Made by a program: the position numbers and the translations under genes. A model generated the notes under the pieces. It was not told the origin of the DNA and made no database searches. It saw nothing but the letters and a program-made list of their open reading frames with translations. DNA of 64,000 nucleotides, from positions 124,001 through 188,000 of the forward strand of contig CAJWBH010000001.1 in assembly GCA_913019975.1 (NCBI GenBank), read 5' to 3'. Below are positions 1 to 10,972 of this stretch, piece by piece; position 1 is the stretch's first letter; each line of letters begins with the position of its first letter. This stretch comes from Thalassolituus maritimus. GTDB taxonomy: Bacteria > Pseudomonadota > Gammaproteobacteria > Pseudomonadales > Oceanobacteraceae.

Positions 1-398
1 CTGCTGATAACGCATCTATGTACAACACTCCTCCAACCTACAGTTGGTACCTGGCCGGTCTTGTATTCGCCTGGCTGAAGGAACAGGGTGGTGTTGAGGC
101 CATGGCGGAGATAAACCGTCGTAAAGCCGAGAAACTGTACCGCTTTATCGATACCAATGATTTTTACGCCAACCCGGTGGCGTTGAACAATCGCTCCCGT
201 ATGAACGTTCCATTTACCCTTGCTGATGATGCGTTAGATAAGGTGTTTCTTGAAGAGAGCGAACAGGCAGGTCTTATGAATCTGGCTGGACATCGCAGTG
301 TTGGCGGAATGCGTGCCAGCATATACAACGCAGTGCCAGAAGAAGGCGTAGATGCATTGATCGCGTTTATGGCTGACTTCGCTAAACGTCACGGGTAA
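1..398 (+). CDS. serC: Phosphoserine aminotransferase, C-terminal part
   Basis: This is the C-terminal third of the PLP-dependent enzyme that converts 3-phosphohydroxypyruvate and glutamate to phosphoserine in serine and pyridoxine synthesis. The frame is open to the left window edge (the first complete codon is at position 3), so the ATG at 18 is internal. Visible family motifs are [12 protein letters not shown], the NRSRMNVPF stretch and the C-terminal [15 protein letters not shown] that closes the phosphate-binding pocket. The PLP lysine lies outside the window. It ends 11 nt before pheA, so the two are probably cotranscribed, as in pseudomonads. Confidence 0.97.
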   Translation, partial: ADNASMYNTPPTYSWYLAGLVFAWLKEQGGVEAMAEINRRKAEKLYRFIDTNDFYANPVALNNRSRMNVPFTLADDALDKVFLEESEQAGLMNLAGHRSVGGMRASIYNAVPEEGVDALIAFMADFAKRHG

Positions 399-409
399 CA
401 GGTTGAATC

Positions 410-1504
410 ATGAGTGAAGCACAGGAACTGGATAAGCTGCGTCAGCAGATAGATTCGCTGGATAAGCAGATTCAGGAACTGATTAACCAGCGCGCACAAT
501 GTGCCCAGGATGTCGCTGAAGTTAAGCAAAAATACGCATCTCCGGGGGAGAAGGTTGTATTTTACCGCCCAGAGAGAGAAGCTCAGGTTCTGCGAAAAGT
601 AATGGACCGTAACCGAGGTCCTCTCGGGGATGAGTCAATGGCCCGGCTTTTCCGTGAGATCATGTCTCAGTGTCTGGCCTTAGAAGAACCGCTGCAGGTA
701 GCCTACCTTGGCCCTGAAGGAACCTTCACGCAACAGGCGGCGGTAAAACACTTTGGGCATGCAGTGAACTGTGAAGGGCAAGTGTCTATTGCAGATGTCT
801 TTCGTGAAGTGGCCAGTGGTGCCGCTAATTATGGTGTCGTTCCAGTAGAGAATTCCACTGAAGGTGTCGTCACCCACACGCTCGACAGCTTCTACGATTC
901 CAATCTCCATATTTGCGGAGAAGTTACTTTACGTATTCATCACCATTTATTGGTGAAGAGCGAAGATCAGCAGATCACACGCGTTTATTCTCATGCTCAG
1001 TCTCTGGGTCAGTGCCGGCGTTGGCTTGATCAGAATTTTCCTGCAAGCGTAGAGCGCATCGCGGTGAATTCGAATGCTGAAGCGGCGAGACGTGCGGCTG
1101 CAGAAGAAGGCGCAGCCGCGATTGCAGGTGAAGCGGCGGCGGAGTTGTATGAGCTCGTAACGCTCCATGCGAATATCGAAGACCGTCCGGATAATACGAC
1201 CCGTTTTCTTATTATCGGTCGACAGGAAACGGGCCCTAGTGGCGATGATAAAACATCGATCATGGTTTCCAGCAGAAATCAGCCGGGCGCTTTATATCAG
1301 GTGCTTGCTCCGTTTCACGAGGCTGACGTTAGCTTAACGCGCATAGAAACTCGTCCAGACCCTTCAGGTACCTGGAATTATCTCTTCTTTATTGATTTTG
1401 AAGGCCATTGCGACGACGAGGTGATATCCCCCTTGTTGCAACGGCTGCGTGATGTAGCGACAGATTATAAATGGCTCGGCTCATACCCTAAGGCCGTGCT
1501 TTGA
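410..1504 (+). CDS. pheA: Bifunctional chorismate mutase / prephenate dehydratase (P-protein)
   Basis: This enzyme converts chorismate to prephenate and then to phenylpyruvate, the committed route to phenylalanine. An N-terminal AroQ chorismate mutase helix bundle covers about residues 1-90 (ELDKLRQQIDSLD start). A prephenate dehydratase domain starts near residue 96 (VAYLGPEGTFTQQAAV, VPVENSTEGVV, NTTRFLIIG). A C-terminal ACT domain (QPGALYQVL, IETRP) is the usual site of phenylalanine feedback. The length of 364 aa matches the Pseudomonas-type P-protein. It lies between serC and hisC with gaps of 11 and 8 nt. Confidence 0.98.
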   Translation: MSEAQELDKLRQQIDSLDKQIQELINQRAQCAQDVAEVKQKYASPGEKVVFYRPEREAQVLRKVMDRNRGPLGDESMARLFREIMSQCLALEEPLQVAYLGPEGTFTQQAAVKHFGHAVNCEGQVSIADVFREVASGAANYGVVPVENSTEGVVTHTLDSFYDSNLHICGEVTLRIHHHLLVKSEDQQITRVYSHAQSLGQCRRWLDQNFPASVERIAVNSNAEAARRAAAEEGAAAIAGEAAAELYELVTLHANIEDRPDNTTRFLIIGRQETGPSGDDKTSIMVSSRNQPGALYQVLAPFHEADVSLTRIETRPDPSGTWNYLFFIDFEGHCDDEVISPLLQRLRDVATDYKWLGSYPKAVL

Positions 1505-1512
1505 GGTGAATA

Positions 1513-2625
1513 ATGGCAATTAATTTCTCTGAACTCGCAGTTGAAGGGGTTCGCTCCCTTAAGCCCTACCAGCCAGGTAAGCCTATTGATGAGCTTGCCC
1601 GGGAACTCGGTCTGAACGAGTCAGATATTGTTAAACTCGCGAGTAATGAAAATCCGATGGGCCCGAGCCCTGCGGCTCTGGAAGCAATTCGTCGCGAAAC
1701 AGCTGAATTGCATCGTTACCCTGATGGCGCAGGTTTTGTCCTGAAGAAAACCCTGAGCGACAAACTGAATGTTCGCTCCGAGCAAATTACTCTGGGTAAT
1801 GGCTCAAGTGATATTCTCGATTTTATTGTCCGGGTGTTTGTGAATGACGGTGACAACGTTGTCGTATCGCAGCATGCGTTCGCTATATACGGCCTGGTTG
1901 CGCGGACGGTAGGTGCCGATTGTATCGCCGTACCTGCAAAAGACTTTGGTCATGATCTTGAAGCAATGCTGGATGCAATTAATGAGCGCACCCGTATTGT
2001 GTTTGTGACGAACCCTAATAACCCGACAGGCACCTGGAATCATCGCGACGAGTTGATTGGGTTTCTGAATAAGGTGCCAGAGAACGTCATCGTTTTGCTG
2101 GACGAGGCGTATTTTGAGTACGTCCATGAAGCCGATTACCCTAATGGTATTGAGCTTCTGGATCAGTATCCGAATCTTGTGGTAACCCGCACTTTCTCAA
2201 AAGCATACGGTCTGGCGTCCCTTCGAGTAGGTTATGGGGTTTCCAGCCCTGAACTGGCAGACTTAATGAATAGGGTGCGCCCTCCGTTCAACGTTGATTC
2301 TTTTGCTCTCGCTGCAGCCAACGCGGCGATGCTGGATGAGGAATACGTGCGGGAAAGTATTGCGCTTAACGATCGCGGCATGAGTTATCTGATATCCTCT
2401 TTTGATGACCTGGGCCTTTCTTATATTCCATCTGTCGGTAACTTTATTAGTTTTCGCGTGCCGGATGGTGTGGATGCGATGGAAGTATATTCCGGCTTAC
2501 TCAAGCAGGGAGTTATCGTTCGTCCTGTTGCGAACTACGAGATGCCAGAGTACCTCCGGGTATCAATCGGTACCGAATCGGAAAATGAGACATTCATACG
2601 TGCGTTACAGAAGGTGCTGGCTTGA
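1513..2625 (+). CDS. hisC: Histidinol-phosphate / aromatic aminotransferase
   Basis: This is a class I/II PLP aminotransferase of the HisC family (370 aa). The SNENPMGPSP substrate loop is near residue 44, NPNNPTGT near 168, and the PLP lysine is in TRTFSKAYGLASLR (about K230). By sequence it could use imidazole-acetol phosphate or aromatic 2-oxo acids. Its position between pheA and tyrA suggests it transaminates phenylpyruvate or hydroxyphenylpyruvate or arogenate precursors; that role is inferred from context. It ends inside the TTGA that starts the next gene, a 4-nt overlap that implies translational coupling. Confidence 0.95.
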   Translation: MAINFSELAVEGVRSLKPYQPGKPIDELARELGLNESDIVKLASNENPMGPSPAALEAIRRETAELHRYPDGAGFVLKKTLSDKLNVRSEQITLGNGSSDILDFIVRVFVNDGDNVVVSQHAFAIYGLVARTVGADCIAVPAKDFGHDLEAMLDAINERTRIVFVTNPNNPTGTWNHRDELIGFLNKVPENVIVLLDEAYFEYVHEADYPNGIELLDQYPNLVVTRTFSKAYGLASLRVGYGVSSPELADLMNRVRPPFNVDSFALAAANAAMLDEEYVRESIALNDRGMSYLISSFDDLGLSYIPSVGNFISFRVPDGVDAMEVYSGLLKQGVIVRPVANYEMPEYLRVSIGTESENETFIRALQKVLA

Positions 2626-4862
2626 GCGGCAAACTTCTGATTTCTCGTGTTGCCGTCATTGGATTAGGGCTGATTGGCTGCTCCTGGATTAAGGGGCTTC
2701 GGGTTCGTGGTTGCCTGGAAGAGGTTCGTGGGTATGACCGCAATCTCGATTCTATGCAGCTGGCATTGTCCGAGGGCCTGATTGACGCTTACAGTGAAAA
2801 TATCGCTGATGTTGTCAGAGATGCTGACCTTATCATCATCTCTGTGCCTATCATGGCAGTTAAGAGTGTGCTTGAAGCGGTGCGGGATCATATTTCCGAG
2901 ACTGCAGTATTAACGGACGTTGGCTCTGTAAAGGGGGCCGTTGCTTCAGATGTTGCAGCGATACTTGGCGCGAATTTCTCCCGCTTTGTATTAGGACATC
3001 CGATCGCAGGCTCAGAGAAGAGCGGTGTAATGGCTGCAAATGAGCATCTTTATGTTCATCATAAGGTCATTATTACCCCGCAGGATCATACAGATAAAGA
3101 CGCACTGGCGTTGGTTCGCAGCGCCTGGCAGGCCGTCGGTGCCGACCTTGAGCATATGTCGGTAGATCATCACGATGAAGTACTGGCTGCGACTAGTCAT
3201 CTGCCGCATCTTCTGGCTTATTCACTGGTTGATACTCTGGCGAACAGCCACGAGAATAAAGAGATTTTTAATTACGCTGCGGGCGGCTTTCGCGATTTTA
3301 CCCGAATTGCTGCCAGTAGCCCGGTCATGTGGCGCGATATTTTTGCTGCCAACAAAGACCACTTGCTGAAGACGCTGGACCTCTTCAGTCACGACCTTTC
3401 TTCTTTACGAGCTGCGGTTGAGCAGGGCGATGCCACCACCTTGATGGGTGTGCTGACCCGGGCGAAAGCAGCTCGAGACCATTTTTCTAAAATACTTGCC
3501 CGTCGGGCCTATGTTGAACCTATGAAAACAGCTTCTATTTCTTACATCGCTAACCCAGGCAAAGCTCTGTCGGGTAGCTTCCGGGTGCCGGGAGACAAGT
3601 CCATTTCACACCGTTCAATCATGCTGGGTTCACTGGCGAATGGTACGACTGAAGTGACGGGCTTCCTTGAAGGTGAAGACAGCCTGGCAACGCTGCAGGC
3701 GTTCCGCGATATGGGCGTAGTGATCGAAGGACCACATCGCGGTCGAGTGACAATTCACGGTGTCGGGCTACACGGTCTCCAATCTCCGCCTAACGCGCTC
3801 TATCTGGGCAACTCAGGGACGTCAATGCGCCTGCTCGCAGGTCTCATGGCCGGGCAATCTTTCGATGTTGAGATGAGCGGTGATGAGTCTCTTTCTAAAC
3901 GCCCTATGGGGCGGGTTGCTGATCCTTTGGCCCTGATGGGGGCTATTGTTGATACTGCTGAAGGTGGTCGACCGCCCTTGAAAGTTAAAGGTGGCAGCGA
4001 CCTGAAGGGCATTCACTATGATTTGCCGATGGCCAGTGCTCAGGTAAAAAGTTGTGTATTGCTTGCGGGACTGTACGCCGAGGGTGAAACCTCAGTTACT
4101 GAGCCTGCACCGACTCGTGACCATACCGAGCGTATGTTGCGTGGCTTTGGTTATGACGTTATTACTGAAGGTAACAAAGTGACGCTGCGTTCAGGCGGCG
4201 AGCTCACGGCAACCGAAATTGACGTGCCTTCTGATATCTCCTCGGCGGCCTTCTTTATGGTAGGTGCCAGTATCATGCCGGGTTCTGATATTACGCTGGA
4301 GCACGTGGGTATTAATCCAACGCGCGTCGGTGTGATCAATATCCTGCGCGCCATGGGCGGTAATATTGATGTTCTGAATGAACGTGAAGTCGGCGGCGAG
4401 CCCGTTGCTGATATCCGTATCCGTTCAGCTCAACTGAAAGGCATTCATATCCCTGAAGATCAGGTCCCTCTGGCGATTGATGAATTCCCAGCGATCTTTA
4501 TTGCCGCAGCGTGTGCTGAGGGCGAGACGGTTCTGACAGGAGCTGAGGAATTACGCGTTAAAGAGAGCGATCGTATCCAGGCGATGGTTGATGGTCTGGT
4601 AACACTGGGCGTAAATGCAGTCGGTACAGAGGATGGGGCTGTGATTCAGGGCTTTGGCCCTGAAGGTAGTTTCGGTGGTGGCGAGATTGATAGTCAGCAT
4701 GACCATCGAATTGCTATGAGCTTCGCCATGGCGTCCCTACGCGGATCGGCACCTATTGTTATTCGCGACTGTGCTAATGTTGCTACGTCATTCCCGGGTT
4801 TTGTCGAATTATCTGCCAGCGCTGGTCTTGAATTAGTTGTTGAAGGTGGTGATGGTGAGTAA
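2622..4862 (+). CDS. tyrA-aroA: Fused prephenate dehydrogenase / EPSP synthase
   Basis: This 746-aa fusion joins two steps of aromatic amino acid synthesis. Residues 1 to about 295 are an NAD(P)-binding prephenate or arogenate dehydrogenase, with GLGLIG at 14-19 and [11 protein letters not shown] at 125-135 carrying the catalytic His. Residues from about 305 are 5-enolpyruvylshikimate-3-phosphate synthase, with PGDKSISHR at 323-331, [23 protein letters not shown] and [10 protein letters not shown]. The same fusion is known in Pseudomonas. The start is a TTG at 2622 overlapping the hisC stop (TTGA), because no ATG with a ribosome site lies before the GxGxxG motif. The next gene overlaps its 3' end. 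Confidence 0.96.
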   Translation: MSGKLLISRVAVIGLGLIGCSWIKGLRVRGCLEEVRGYDRNLDSMQLALSEGLIDAYSENIADVVRDADLIIISVPIMAVKSVLEAVRDHISETAVLTDVGSVKGAVASDVAAILGANFSRFVLGHPIAGSEKSGVMAANEHLYVHHKVIITPQDHTDKDALALVRSAWQAVGADLEHMSVDHHDEVLAATSHLPHLLAYSLVDTLANSHENKEIFNYAAGGFRDFTRIAASSPVMWRDIFAANKDHLLKTLDLFSHDLSSLRAAVEQGDATTLMGVLTRAKAARDHFSKILARRAYVEPMKTASISYIANPGKALSGSFRVPGDKSISHRSIMLGSLANGTTEVTGFLEGEDSLATLQAFRDMGVVIEGPHRGRVTIHGVGLHGLQSPPNALYLGNSGTSMRLLAGLMAGQSFDVEMSGDESLSKRPMGRVADPLALMGAIVDTAEGGRPPLKVKGGSDLKGIHYDLPMASAQVKSCVLLAGLYAEGETSVTEPAPTRDHTERMLRGFGYDVITEGNKVTLRSGGELTATEIDVPSDISSAAFFMVGASIMPGSDITLEHVGINPTRVGVINILRAMGGNIDVLNEREVGGEPVADIRIRSAQLKGIHIPEDQVPLAIDEFPAIFIAAACAEGETVLTGAEELRVKESDRIQAMVDGLVTLGVNAVGTEDGAVIQGFGPEGSFGGGEIDSQHDHRIAMSFAMASLRGSAPIVIRDCANVATSFPGFVELSASAGLELVVEGGDGE

Positions 4863-5541
4863 CGAAGTACAACCAATCGTGATCACGGTTGACGGTCCAT
4901 CAGGCGCTGGGAAAGGCACGGTCTGTGCCATTCTTGCTGAAGCCCTGGGTTGGCACCTCCTTGATAGTGGTGCTCTGTACCGTATTACCGGGCTGGCTTC
5001 AGATCGCAGAGGCATCGCTCTGGATAGCGAAGAGCTGGTTGCTGATGTAGCCGCCAATCTTGATGTGCGATTCATCCCAACTGGGTCCGGTGTGCAGGTC
5101 ATTCTCGAAGGAGATGATGTCACCACGACGATCCGGACTGAGGAGGTGGGTAGTCTTGCTTCGCAAGTTGCTGCGTTGCCAAAAGTCCGTGAAGCACTCC
5201 TGCAGCGTCAGCGTGACTTTCGCCAGGCGCCGGGGCTGATCGCGGACGGTCGTGACATGGGTACTGTCGTCTTTACTGATGCCCAGATTAAAGTCTTCCT
5301 TACGGCGTCTGCCGAAGAACGTGGTCAGCGTCGCTACAAACAGTTGACTGAGAAGGGCATTGATGCTAGTTTGCCCGCCCTTATCGAAGACATCCGGGTC
5401 CGTGATGAGCGCGACAGCAACAGAGCCGTCGCCCCGTTACGCCCAGCGAGTGACGCGACAGTGATCGACAGTACCTCTCTTTCTATTGAAGAAGTACGTG
5501 AAGAAATCCTGTCGTTGGTCCGCAAGGCAGGACTGATCTGA
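4852..5541 (+). CDS. cmk: Cytidylate kinase
   Basis: This enzyme phosphorylates CMP and dCMP to the diphosphates. The protein is 229 aa from the ATG at 4852, close to the usual size. It has the P-loop GPSGAGKGT, the [11 protein letters not shown]-binding segment and [10 protein letters not shown]. The start at 4852 is chosen because AAGGTGG lies just upstream; an upstream TTG at 4837 and a GTG at 4855 are possible but less natural. It overlaps the tyrA-aroA end by 11 nt and is followed by a 150-nt leader and rpsA, the conserved cmk-rpsA pair. Confidence 0.96.
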   Translation: MVSNEVQPIVITVDGPSGAGKGTVCAILAEALGWHLLDSGALYRITGLASDRRGIALDSEELVADVAANLDVRFIPTGSGVQVILEGDDVTTTIRTEEVGSLASQVAALPKVREALLQRQRDFRQAPGLIADGRDMGTVVFTDAQIKVFLTASAEERGQRRYKQLTEKGIDASLPALIEDIRVRDERDSNRAVAPLRPASDATVIDSTSLSIEEVREEILSLVRKAGLI

Positions 5542-5558
5542 GATTAAAACCTCTGTAT

Positions 5559-5660
5559 CTGCCAGCTTCCCGAAGGAAGTCGGTACGGAGCGTTTTATTA
5601 TTAACTAACCCCAGATGCTGGCAGTCTGGTCAGCGCTTACTGTTTATCCGATGGCGGATA
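5559..5660 (+). promoter_or_regulatory. Structured rpsA leader
   Basis: The 150 nt between cmk and rpsA can fold. CTGCCAGC (5559-5566) pairs with GCTGGCAG (5617-5624), and TATCCG (5645-5650) pairs with CGGATA (5655-5660) across a 4-nt loop. In other gammaproteobacteria S1 represses its own translation by binding structured rpsA leader RNA. That this leader does the same is an inference from position and inverted repeats. Confidence 0.45.
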
Positions 5661-5691
5661 GCAGCGCGTTTTATGAGACAGGTGTATATAC

Positions 5692-7374
5692 ATGAGCGAA
5701 AGCTTTGCTGATCTATTTGAAGAATCCCTTAAAGAACTGGACATGCAGCCAGGTTCAATCGTTGCTGGTACCGTTGTTGATATCGACAGCGACTGGGTAA
5801 CGGTTAACTCAGGCCTGAAGTCGGAAGCTGTTATTCCGCGCAGCCAGTTCCTGAACGAAAAAGGCGAACTGGAAGTTGCTGTTGGCGACGAAACCTTCGT
5901 CTCACTGGAAGCTGTAGAAGATGGCTTCGGTGAAACCAAACTGTCTCGTGAAAAAGCTAAGCGCGCTGAGAGCTGGAAAGAGCTGGAAAAAGCCTTCGAA
6001 GCTGATGAAATGGTTACTGGTGTTATCAACGGTAAGGTCAAAGGTGGCTTCACTGTTGAACTGAAGAACATTCGTGCGTTCCTGCCAGGTTCTCTGGTTG
6101 ACGTTCGTCCAGTACGCGATACTGCGCACCTGGAAGGCAAAGAACTCGAATTCAAAGTGATCAAGCTCGACGCCAAGCGTAACAACGTTGTTGTTTCACG
6201 TCGCGCCGTTCTGGAAGCTGCTAACAGCCAGGAACGTGAAGAGCTGCTGGCTAACCTGCAGGAAGGTCAGTCTGTTAAAGGTATCGTTAAGAATCTGACC
6301 GACTACGGCGCGTTCGTAGATCTGGGCGGTGTTGATGGCCTGCTGCACATCACTGATATGGCGTGGAAGCGCATCAAGCACCCAAGCGAAATCGTTGCTG
6401 TTGGTGACGAGATCGACGTTAAAGTACTGAAATTCGACCGTGAGCGTAACCGCGTATCTCTGGGTCTGAAGCAGCTGGGTGATGATCCATGGGTTAACAT
6501 CAACGACCGTTACCCAGAAAACGCCCGTGTTAAAGCACGCGTTACTAACCTGACTGACTACGGCTGCTTCGCTGAGCTGGAAGAAGGTGTTGAAGGTCTG
6601 GTTCACGTTTCTGAAATGGACTGGACTAACAAGAATATTCACCCAAGCAAAGTCGTTCAGGTTGGCGACGAAGTTGAAGTGATGATTCTGGACATCGATG
6701 AAGAGCGTCGTCGTATTTCTCTGGGTATCAAGCAGTGCACCATGAACCCATGGGAAGAGTTTGGTACTAAGTTCAACAAAGGCGATAAGATTTCTGGCAA
6801 GATCAAATCAATCACTGACTTCGGTATCTTCATTGGCCTGGACGGTGGTATTGATGGTCTGGTTCACCTGTCTGATATCTCTTGGAACGATACTGGCGAA
6901 GATGCAGTTCGTAACTACAAGAAAGGCGATGAGCTGGAAACCGTTATCCTGTCTATCGATCCAGAGCGTGAGCGTATCTCTCTGGGTGTGAAGCAGCTTG
7001 AAAGCGATCCATTCTCTGAGTTCGTAGCTGAAAACGACAAGGGCACCATCGTTACTGGTAAAGTGATCGCGGTTGACGCTAAAGCTGCAACTGTTGAAAT
7101 TGCTGAAGGTGTCGAAGCAACTCTGCGTGCTTCAGAAATCAGCCAGGACAAAGTTGAAGACGCGCGTAATGCACTGAACGAAGGCGACAGCGTTGAAGCT
7201 GCAATCACCTCCGTTGATCGCAAGAACCGCACTATCAGCCTGTCTGTTAAAGCGAAAGATTCAGTAGCTGATAAAGAAGCTCTGAAAGAGCAGCGTGCTA
7301 AAGCAGAAGCTGAAATGACTGGTCCTACCACCATTGGTGACCTGCTGAAAGAGCAGCTTCGCGGTAAGGAGTAA
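5692..7374 (+). CDS. rpsA: 30S ribosomal protein S1
   Basis: This is ribosomal protein S1 (560 aa, the normal proteobacterial size), which binds mRNA on the 30S subunit and helps initiate translation of structured messages. Six S1 OB-fold repeats run through the protein; the later ones carry the typical [18 protein letters not shown] and RISLGIKQ patterns. Codon use is visibly biased to common codons, as expected of a highly expressed gene. It is preceded by a structured leader and followed by a strong intrinsic terminator, so it ends this transcription unit. Confidence 0.99.
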   Translation: MSESFADLFEESLKELDMQPGSIVAGTVVDIDSDWVTVNSGLKSEAVIPRSQFLNEKGELEVAVGDETFVSLEAVEDGFGETKLSREKAKRAESWKELEKAFEADEMVTGVINGKVKGGFTVELKNIRAFLPGSLVDVRPVRDTAHLEGKELEFKVIKLDAKRNNVVVSRRAVLEAANSQEREELLANLQEGQSVKGIVKNLTDYGAFVDLGGVDGLLHITDMAWKRIKHPSEIVAVGDEIDVKVLKFDRERNRVSLGLKQLGDDPWVNINDRYPENARVKARVTNLTDYGCFAELEEGVEGLVHVSEMDWTNKNIHPSKVVQVGDEVEVMILDIDEERRRISLGIKQCTMNPWEEFGTKFNKGDKISGKIKSITDFGIFIGLDGGIDGLVHLSDISWNDTGEDAVRNYKKGDELETVILSIDPERERISLGVKQLESDPFSEFVAENDKGTIVTGKVIAVDAKAATVEIAEGVEATLRASEISQDKVEDARNALNEGDSVEAAITSVDRKNRTISLSVKAKDSVADKEALKEQRAKAEAEMTGPTTIGDLLKEQLRGKE

Positions 7375-7394
7375 TCCTTCAGCCCGTGCTAAAG

Positions 7395-7418
7395 AAACCC
7401 GCTCCGGCGGGTTTTTTT
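7395..7418 (+). terminator. Rho-independent terminator after rpsA
   Basis: AAACCCGC (7395-7402) and GCGGGTTT (7407-7414) form a perfect 8-bp stem around a TCCG loop, and the T-run extends to 7418. It begins 20 nt after the rpsA stop codon. Confidence 0.93.
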
Positions 7419-7470
7419 GTGCCTGAATACCTTGGATTGCTCACAATTGACCGTTTCTTGAGCTTGCGAC

Positions 7471-7499
7471 TTGCAAATTTCATAAGCTAACTGCATGAT
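7471..7499 (+). promoter_or_regulatory. Possible sigma-70 promoter for ihfB
   Basis: TTGCAA (7471-7476) and CATGAT (7494-7499) are 17 nt apart in the AT-rich gap between the rpsA terminator and ihfB. A promoter is expected here because the terminator isolates ihfB, but the -10 match is weak. Confidence 0.35.
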
Positions 7500-7544
7500 T
7501 TAACTGGAATTATCTAAAAGCTTCGTTCTCAAGGAGGGAATGCA

Positions 7545-7835
7545 GTGACGAAATCCGAGTTAATAGAGAGAATCGTTAGTCGTCAGCCGCAGTTGTCGGC
7601 GAAAGATGTTGAGCTGGCGGTCAAGACGTTGTTGGATCATATGTCCCAGACCTTGTCTTCCGGAGACCGTATTGAAATACGGGGCTTTGGCAGTTTCTCG
7701 CTTCACTATCGAGCACCACGGGTTGGTCGCAATCCTAAGACTGGTGAGACTGTCGAGCTGCAAGGGAAGTTTGTTCCGCATTTCAAACCTGGAAAGGAGC
7801 TTAGGGATCAGGTGAATGATAGTATGGCTGTGTGA
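7545..7835 (+). CDS. ihfB: Integration host factor beta subunit
   Basis: This is the beta subunit of the DNA-bending heterodimer IHF (96 aa). It starts [10 protein letters not shown] and carries the DNA-arm signature [23 protein letters not shown] of the HU/IHF family. The GTG start at 7545 is supported by AAGGAGG at 7531-7537. The rpsA-ihfB order is conserved in gammaproteobacteria. The alpha subunit is not in this window. Confidence 0.97.
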   Translation: MTKSELIERIVSRQPQLSAKDVELAVKTLLDHMSQTLSSGDRIEIRGFGSFSLHYRAPRVGRNPKTGETVELQGKFVPHFKPGKELRDQVNDSMAV

Positions 7836-7907
7836 CTTCTCCGCCTGCTGGACTTAACCAGCTATCGCTGGTCCAAACTCTGAATCTATACGAAGTACAC
7901 ACCAATC

Positions 7908-9101
7908 ATGCTGTCTGCTGAACTGTTCGACACGGCACTCCTTTATATTCTTCTACTCGCAGCAGTGGCGCTGGGTTGGACGCTTGGTTATCGCTATGCG
8001 CAACAAGGTAAGAAAGTAAATTATCCGGATTGGATTCCTTCCGTCGATTACTTACTTGCCGAGAGCAACGATGCCGCTCTCGAAAAGCTTATAAAAATAG
8101 ACCAGATGGACGACGAGTCTATTGATTTGCTTCTGAAGCTTGGTAAGAGCCTTCGTGATAAAGGCGAGCTCGACCGGGCCATGCACCTCCACCAGAAACT
8201 TTTTGCCCGCGCGGATCTGGAGCGCAGCGCCCTCTATGCGATTCAGTTTGAATTGGCCTGTGATTACTCGGCAGCAGGGTTGCTTGATCGTGCAGAGCGC
8301 ATATTGCGTGAGCTACTTGCTGCAAAAGGGCGCAATTCAGATCGAGCTGCGACTCTGTTGATAGAACTCCTTGAAGAAGAGGGCGAGTGGAGCAATATTC
8401 TCGAACTCTACAAGGATAAAAAACTCCCTGCTACTGCTCGTCTGAATCGTCGAGTGTCTCACGCTGTTTGTGAGCTGGCAGAGAGAGCACTCAAAAAGTC
8501 CGATTTCCTTGAAGTTCAGCAGCTCTGTAAGCAAGCACTTAAAATCGACTCTGCCTGTGCTCGTGCTTACGTCGTTCAGGGTGATCTTGCGTTTGGCCAG
8601 AACGAGTATCGGGAGGCTGTGCGCTGCTATCTGAAGGCGGCAGAAATCGACGAAAGCAGCGTTGTCAGTGTTGTTGAGAGAATGACAGAAGCTTTCAGTA
8701 TCAGTGGTGATAAAGAAGGTCTGAAAACGCATCTTCATGATCAGTGGGCCAGGACCGGGTACGTGCCCGCCCTCATGGCGTCCATGGGGGTTGTTGTTAC
8801 ACAGGGAACCCCGGAAGAAGCGGTAAGTAAAATTCTTGATGAGCTTAGGTTGCGCCCCTCAAACCAAGGGTTTCTGGCACTTGCAGAGCTCGTTGTTACG
8901 CAACGTCAGCAGCTCGACAAGTCGCAGTTGTTACAGCTCTATGATATTCTCCGCGGCATCGTTGCAGTCGAACCAAAATTCGTCTGTTCTAATTGCGGAT
9001 TTAAGGCGAAGGAGCCGCATTGGCGCTGCCCAAGTTGTAAGGACTGGGCAAGCATTAAGCCATTCGTACCGTCGCCTGCTCAGAAAAAGCCAGATATATG
9101 A
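7908..9101 (+). CDS. lapB: LPS assembly protein LapB (YciM)
   Basis: This is an inner-membrane-anchored TPR protein that coordinates LPS synthesis and LpxC turnover with FtsH in E. coli. The 397-aa protein has one N-terminal membrane segment (about residues 10-26), a run of TPR helices, and a C-terminal rubredoxin-like knuckle with cysteines at about 360, 363, 374 and 377. All four cysteines are present. The small partner gene lapA, often placed directly before it, is absent: only 72 nt separate it from ihfB. It overlaps pyrF by 4 nt (ATGA). Confidence 0.95.
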   Translation: MLSAELFDTALLYILLLAAVALGWTLGYRYAQQGKKVNYPDWIPSVDYLLAESNDAALEKLIKIDQMDDESIDLLLKLGKSLRDKGELDRAMHLHQKLFARADLERSALYAIQFELACDYSAAGLLDRAERILRELLAAKGRNSDRAATLLIELLEEEGEWSNILELYKDKKLPATARLNRRVSHAVCELAERALKKSDFLEVQQLCKQALKIDSACARAYVVQGDLAFGQNEYREAVRCYLKAAEIDESSVVSVVERMTEAFSISGDKEGLKTHLHDQWARTGYVPALMASMGVVVTQGTPEEAVSKILDELRLRPSNQGFLALAELVVTQRQQLDKSQLLQLYDILRGIVAVEPKFVCSNCGFKAKEPHWRCPSCKDWASIKPFVPSPAQKKPDI

Positions 9102-9793
9102 CTACAACCTCACCTATTGTTGTCGCGCTCGACTTCCCCGATATGAAACAGGCATTGTCGATGGCAGATCAGCTCGATCCGTCTCTGTGCCGCGTCAAAG
9201 TAGGTAAGGAGCTTTATACCGCCACCGGTCCTGCCATCCTGGAAGAGCTTCATAAGCGAAATTACGAAGTATTTCTCGACCTTAAGTTTCACGACATCCC
9301 GAATACTTGCGCCAAAGCCGTTGGGGTTGCTGCCGACCTGGGTGTCTGGATGGTCAATGTTCATGCCTCTGGTGGCCAACGAATGATGGAAGCCGCCCGC
9401 AACGAACTAGAAAAGAAATCGCACAAGCCACTACTGATCGGTGTGACCGTCCTTACCTCAATGGAACAAAGTGATCTTGCAGGAATAGGTTTGGATGTTG
9501 AACCGATGAAGCAAGTTGAGCGATTAGCGAAGCTTACTCAATCATCTGGGCTGGATGGTGTGGTCTGTTCGGCTCGTGAGGTTGCTCTCATCCGGGATGT
9601 ATGCGGTCCAGAATTCCTTACTGTTACGCCGGGAATACGACCAGAAGGTTCTGATGTAGGCGATCAGAAACGCGTTATGACGCCGAAGCAGGCGGTTGAC
9701 GCTGGCGTGGATTATATGGTGATTGGCAGGCCCATTACTGAAGCTGCACATAGTGGGTGTGCACTTGAAACGATAGCAGGCGAAGTGGCCTAA
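9098..9793 (+). CDS. pyrF: Orotidine-5'-phosphate decarboxylase
   Basis: This enzyme decarboxylates OMP to UMP, the last step of de novo pyrimidine synthesis. The 231-aa TIM-barrel protein shows VVALDFPD at the N-terminus, the catalytic [10 protein letters not shown] motif, [14 protein letters not shown] and MVIGRPIT at the phosphate site. Its ATG overlaps the lapB stop (ATGA), an order also known in E. coli (yciM-pyrF). Confidence 0.98.
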   Translation: MTTTSPIVVALDFPDMKQALSMADQLDPSLCRVKVGKELYTATGPAILEELHKRNYEVFLDLKFHDIPNTCAKAVGVAADLGVWMVNVHASGGQRMMEAARNELEKKSHKPLLIGVTVLTSMEQSDLAGIGLDVEPMKQVERLAKLTQSSGLDGVVCSAREVALIRDVCGPEFLTVTPGIRPEGSDVGDQKRVMTPKQAVDAGVDYMVIGRPITEAAHSGCALETIAGEVA

Positions 9794-9817
9794 AAGAATT
9801 TAGTTGTGGAAAGAAAA

Positions 9818-10945
9818 ATGACGGATAAAAAAGTTGCACTCATCACCGGCGTTACCGGTCAGGATGGTTCTTACCTAGCAGAGTTCCTGCTTGAAAAAGG
9901 CTACGAAGTCCACGGTATCAAGCGTCGTGCCTCACTGTTTAATACTGAGCGTGTGGATCACATCTATCAGGATCCGCACGAAGAAAACGTGAATTTTCAC
10001 CTGCATTACGGTGATCTGACAGACTCTTCTAACCTGACGCGTATCCTCAAAGAAGTACAGCCGGACGAAGTATACAACCTGGGCGCACAGTCTCACGTTG
10101 CTGTTTCCTTCGAGTCACCGGAATACACGGCTGATGTCGATGCAATGGGAACGTTGCGTCTGCTTGAGGCGATTCGTTTCTTAGGGCTTGAGAAGAAAAC
10201 GCGCTTCTATCAGGCTTCTACCTCTGAGCTGTATGGTCTGGTGCAGGAAATCCCTCAGAAGGAGACCACACCTTTCTATCCCCGCTCTCCATACGCCGTT
10301 GCAAAAATGTACGCGTACTGGATTACGGTAAATTATCGTGAGTCATACGGTATGTACGCCTGTAATGGCATTCTGTTTAACCACGAATCTCCACGTCGTG
10401 GCGAAACCTTCGTTACCCGTAAGATTACCCGCGCTCTGGCTAACATCTCTCAAGGTCTCGAGAAGTGTCTGTATCTTGGCAACATGGATGCACTCCGTGA
10501 CTGGGGCCATGCTAAAGACTACGTACGTATGCAATGGATGATGTTGCAGCAGGACACCGCAGAAGATTTTGTAATCGCTACGGGTAAGCAGATCTCGGTT
10601 CGTGAATTTGTTCGCCTGTCCGCTAAAGAGCTAGGTATTACACTGCGCTTCGAAGGTGAAGGTGTTGAGGAAGTTGCCATCGTTGAAGCGATTGAAGGCG
10701 ACAATGCCAAAGCTCTTAACGTTGGTGACACCATCGTGCGCGTTGATCCTAAATACTTCCGCCCTGCAGAAGTAGAAACCCTGCTGGGTGATCCGGCAAA
10801 CGCCAAGAATAAGCTGGGATGGACGCCTGAAATCACCGTTGAAGAAATGTGCGCCGAGATGGTTCAGTCGGATCTGCAGAAAGCGAAGCAGCATGCACTC
10901 CTGAAAGAGCATGGTTTTGATGTCGCTGTTGCGATTGAAAGCTAA
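9818..10945 (+). CDS. gmd: GDP-mannose 4,6-dehydratase
   Basis: This enzyme converts GDP-D-mannose to GDP-4-keto-6-deoxy-D-mannose, the first step to GDP-L-fucose. From the ATG at 9818 the protein is 375 aa. It has an NADP-binding GVTGQDG near residue 11, the catalytic STSELYG region (about 134-140), YAVAK (about 159-163) and [19 protein letters not shown] at 9806 is in frame, but GGAAAG just before 9818 favours the ATG. It lies 24 nt after pyrF and 27 nt before fcl, and its codon use resembles the core genes rather than the AT-rich genes beyond 12 kb. Confidence 0.97.
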   Translation: MTDKKVALITGVTGQDGSYLAEFLLEKGYEVHGIKRRASLFNTERVDHIYQDPHEENVNFHLHYGDLTDSSNLTRILKEVQPDEVYNLGAQSHVAVSFESPEYTADVDAMGTLRLLEAIRFLGLEKKTRFYQASTSELYGLVQEIPQKETTPFYPRSPYAVAKMYAYWITVNYRESYGMYACNGILFNHESPRRGETFVTRKITRALANISQGLEKCLYLGNMDALRDWGHAKDYVRMQWMMLQQDTAEDFVIATGKQISVREFVRLSAKELGITLRFEGEGVEEVAIVEAIEGDNAKALNVGDTIVRVDPKYFRPAEVETLLGDPANAKNKLGWTPEITVEEMCAEMVQSDLQKAKQHALLKEHGFDVAVAIES

Positions 10946-10972
10946 GCCTCAGGCAAGGAGAGAGGTAGAGCT

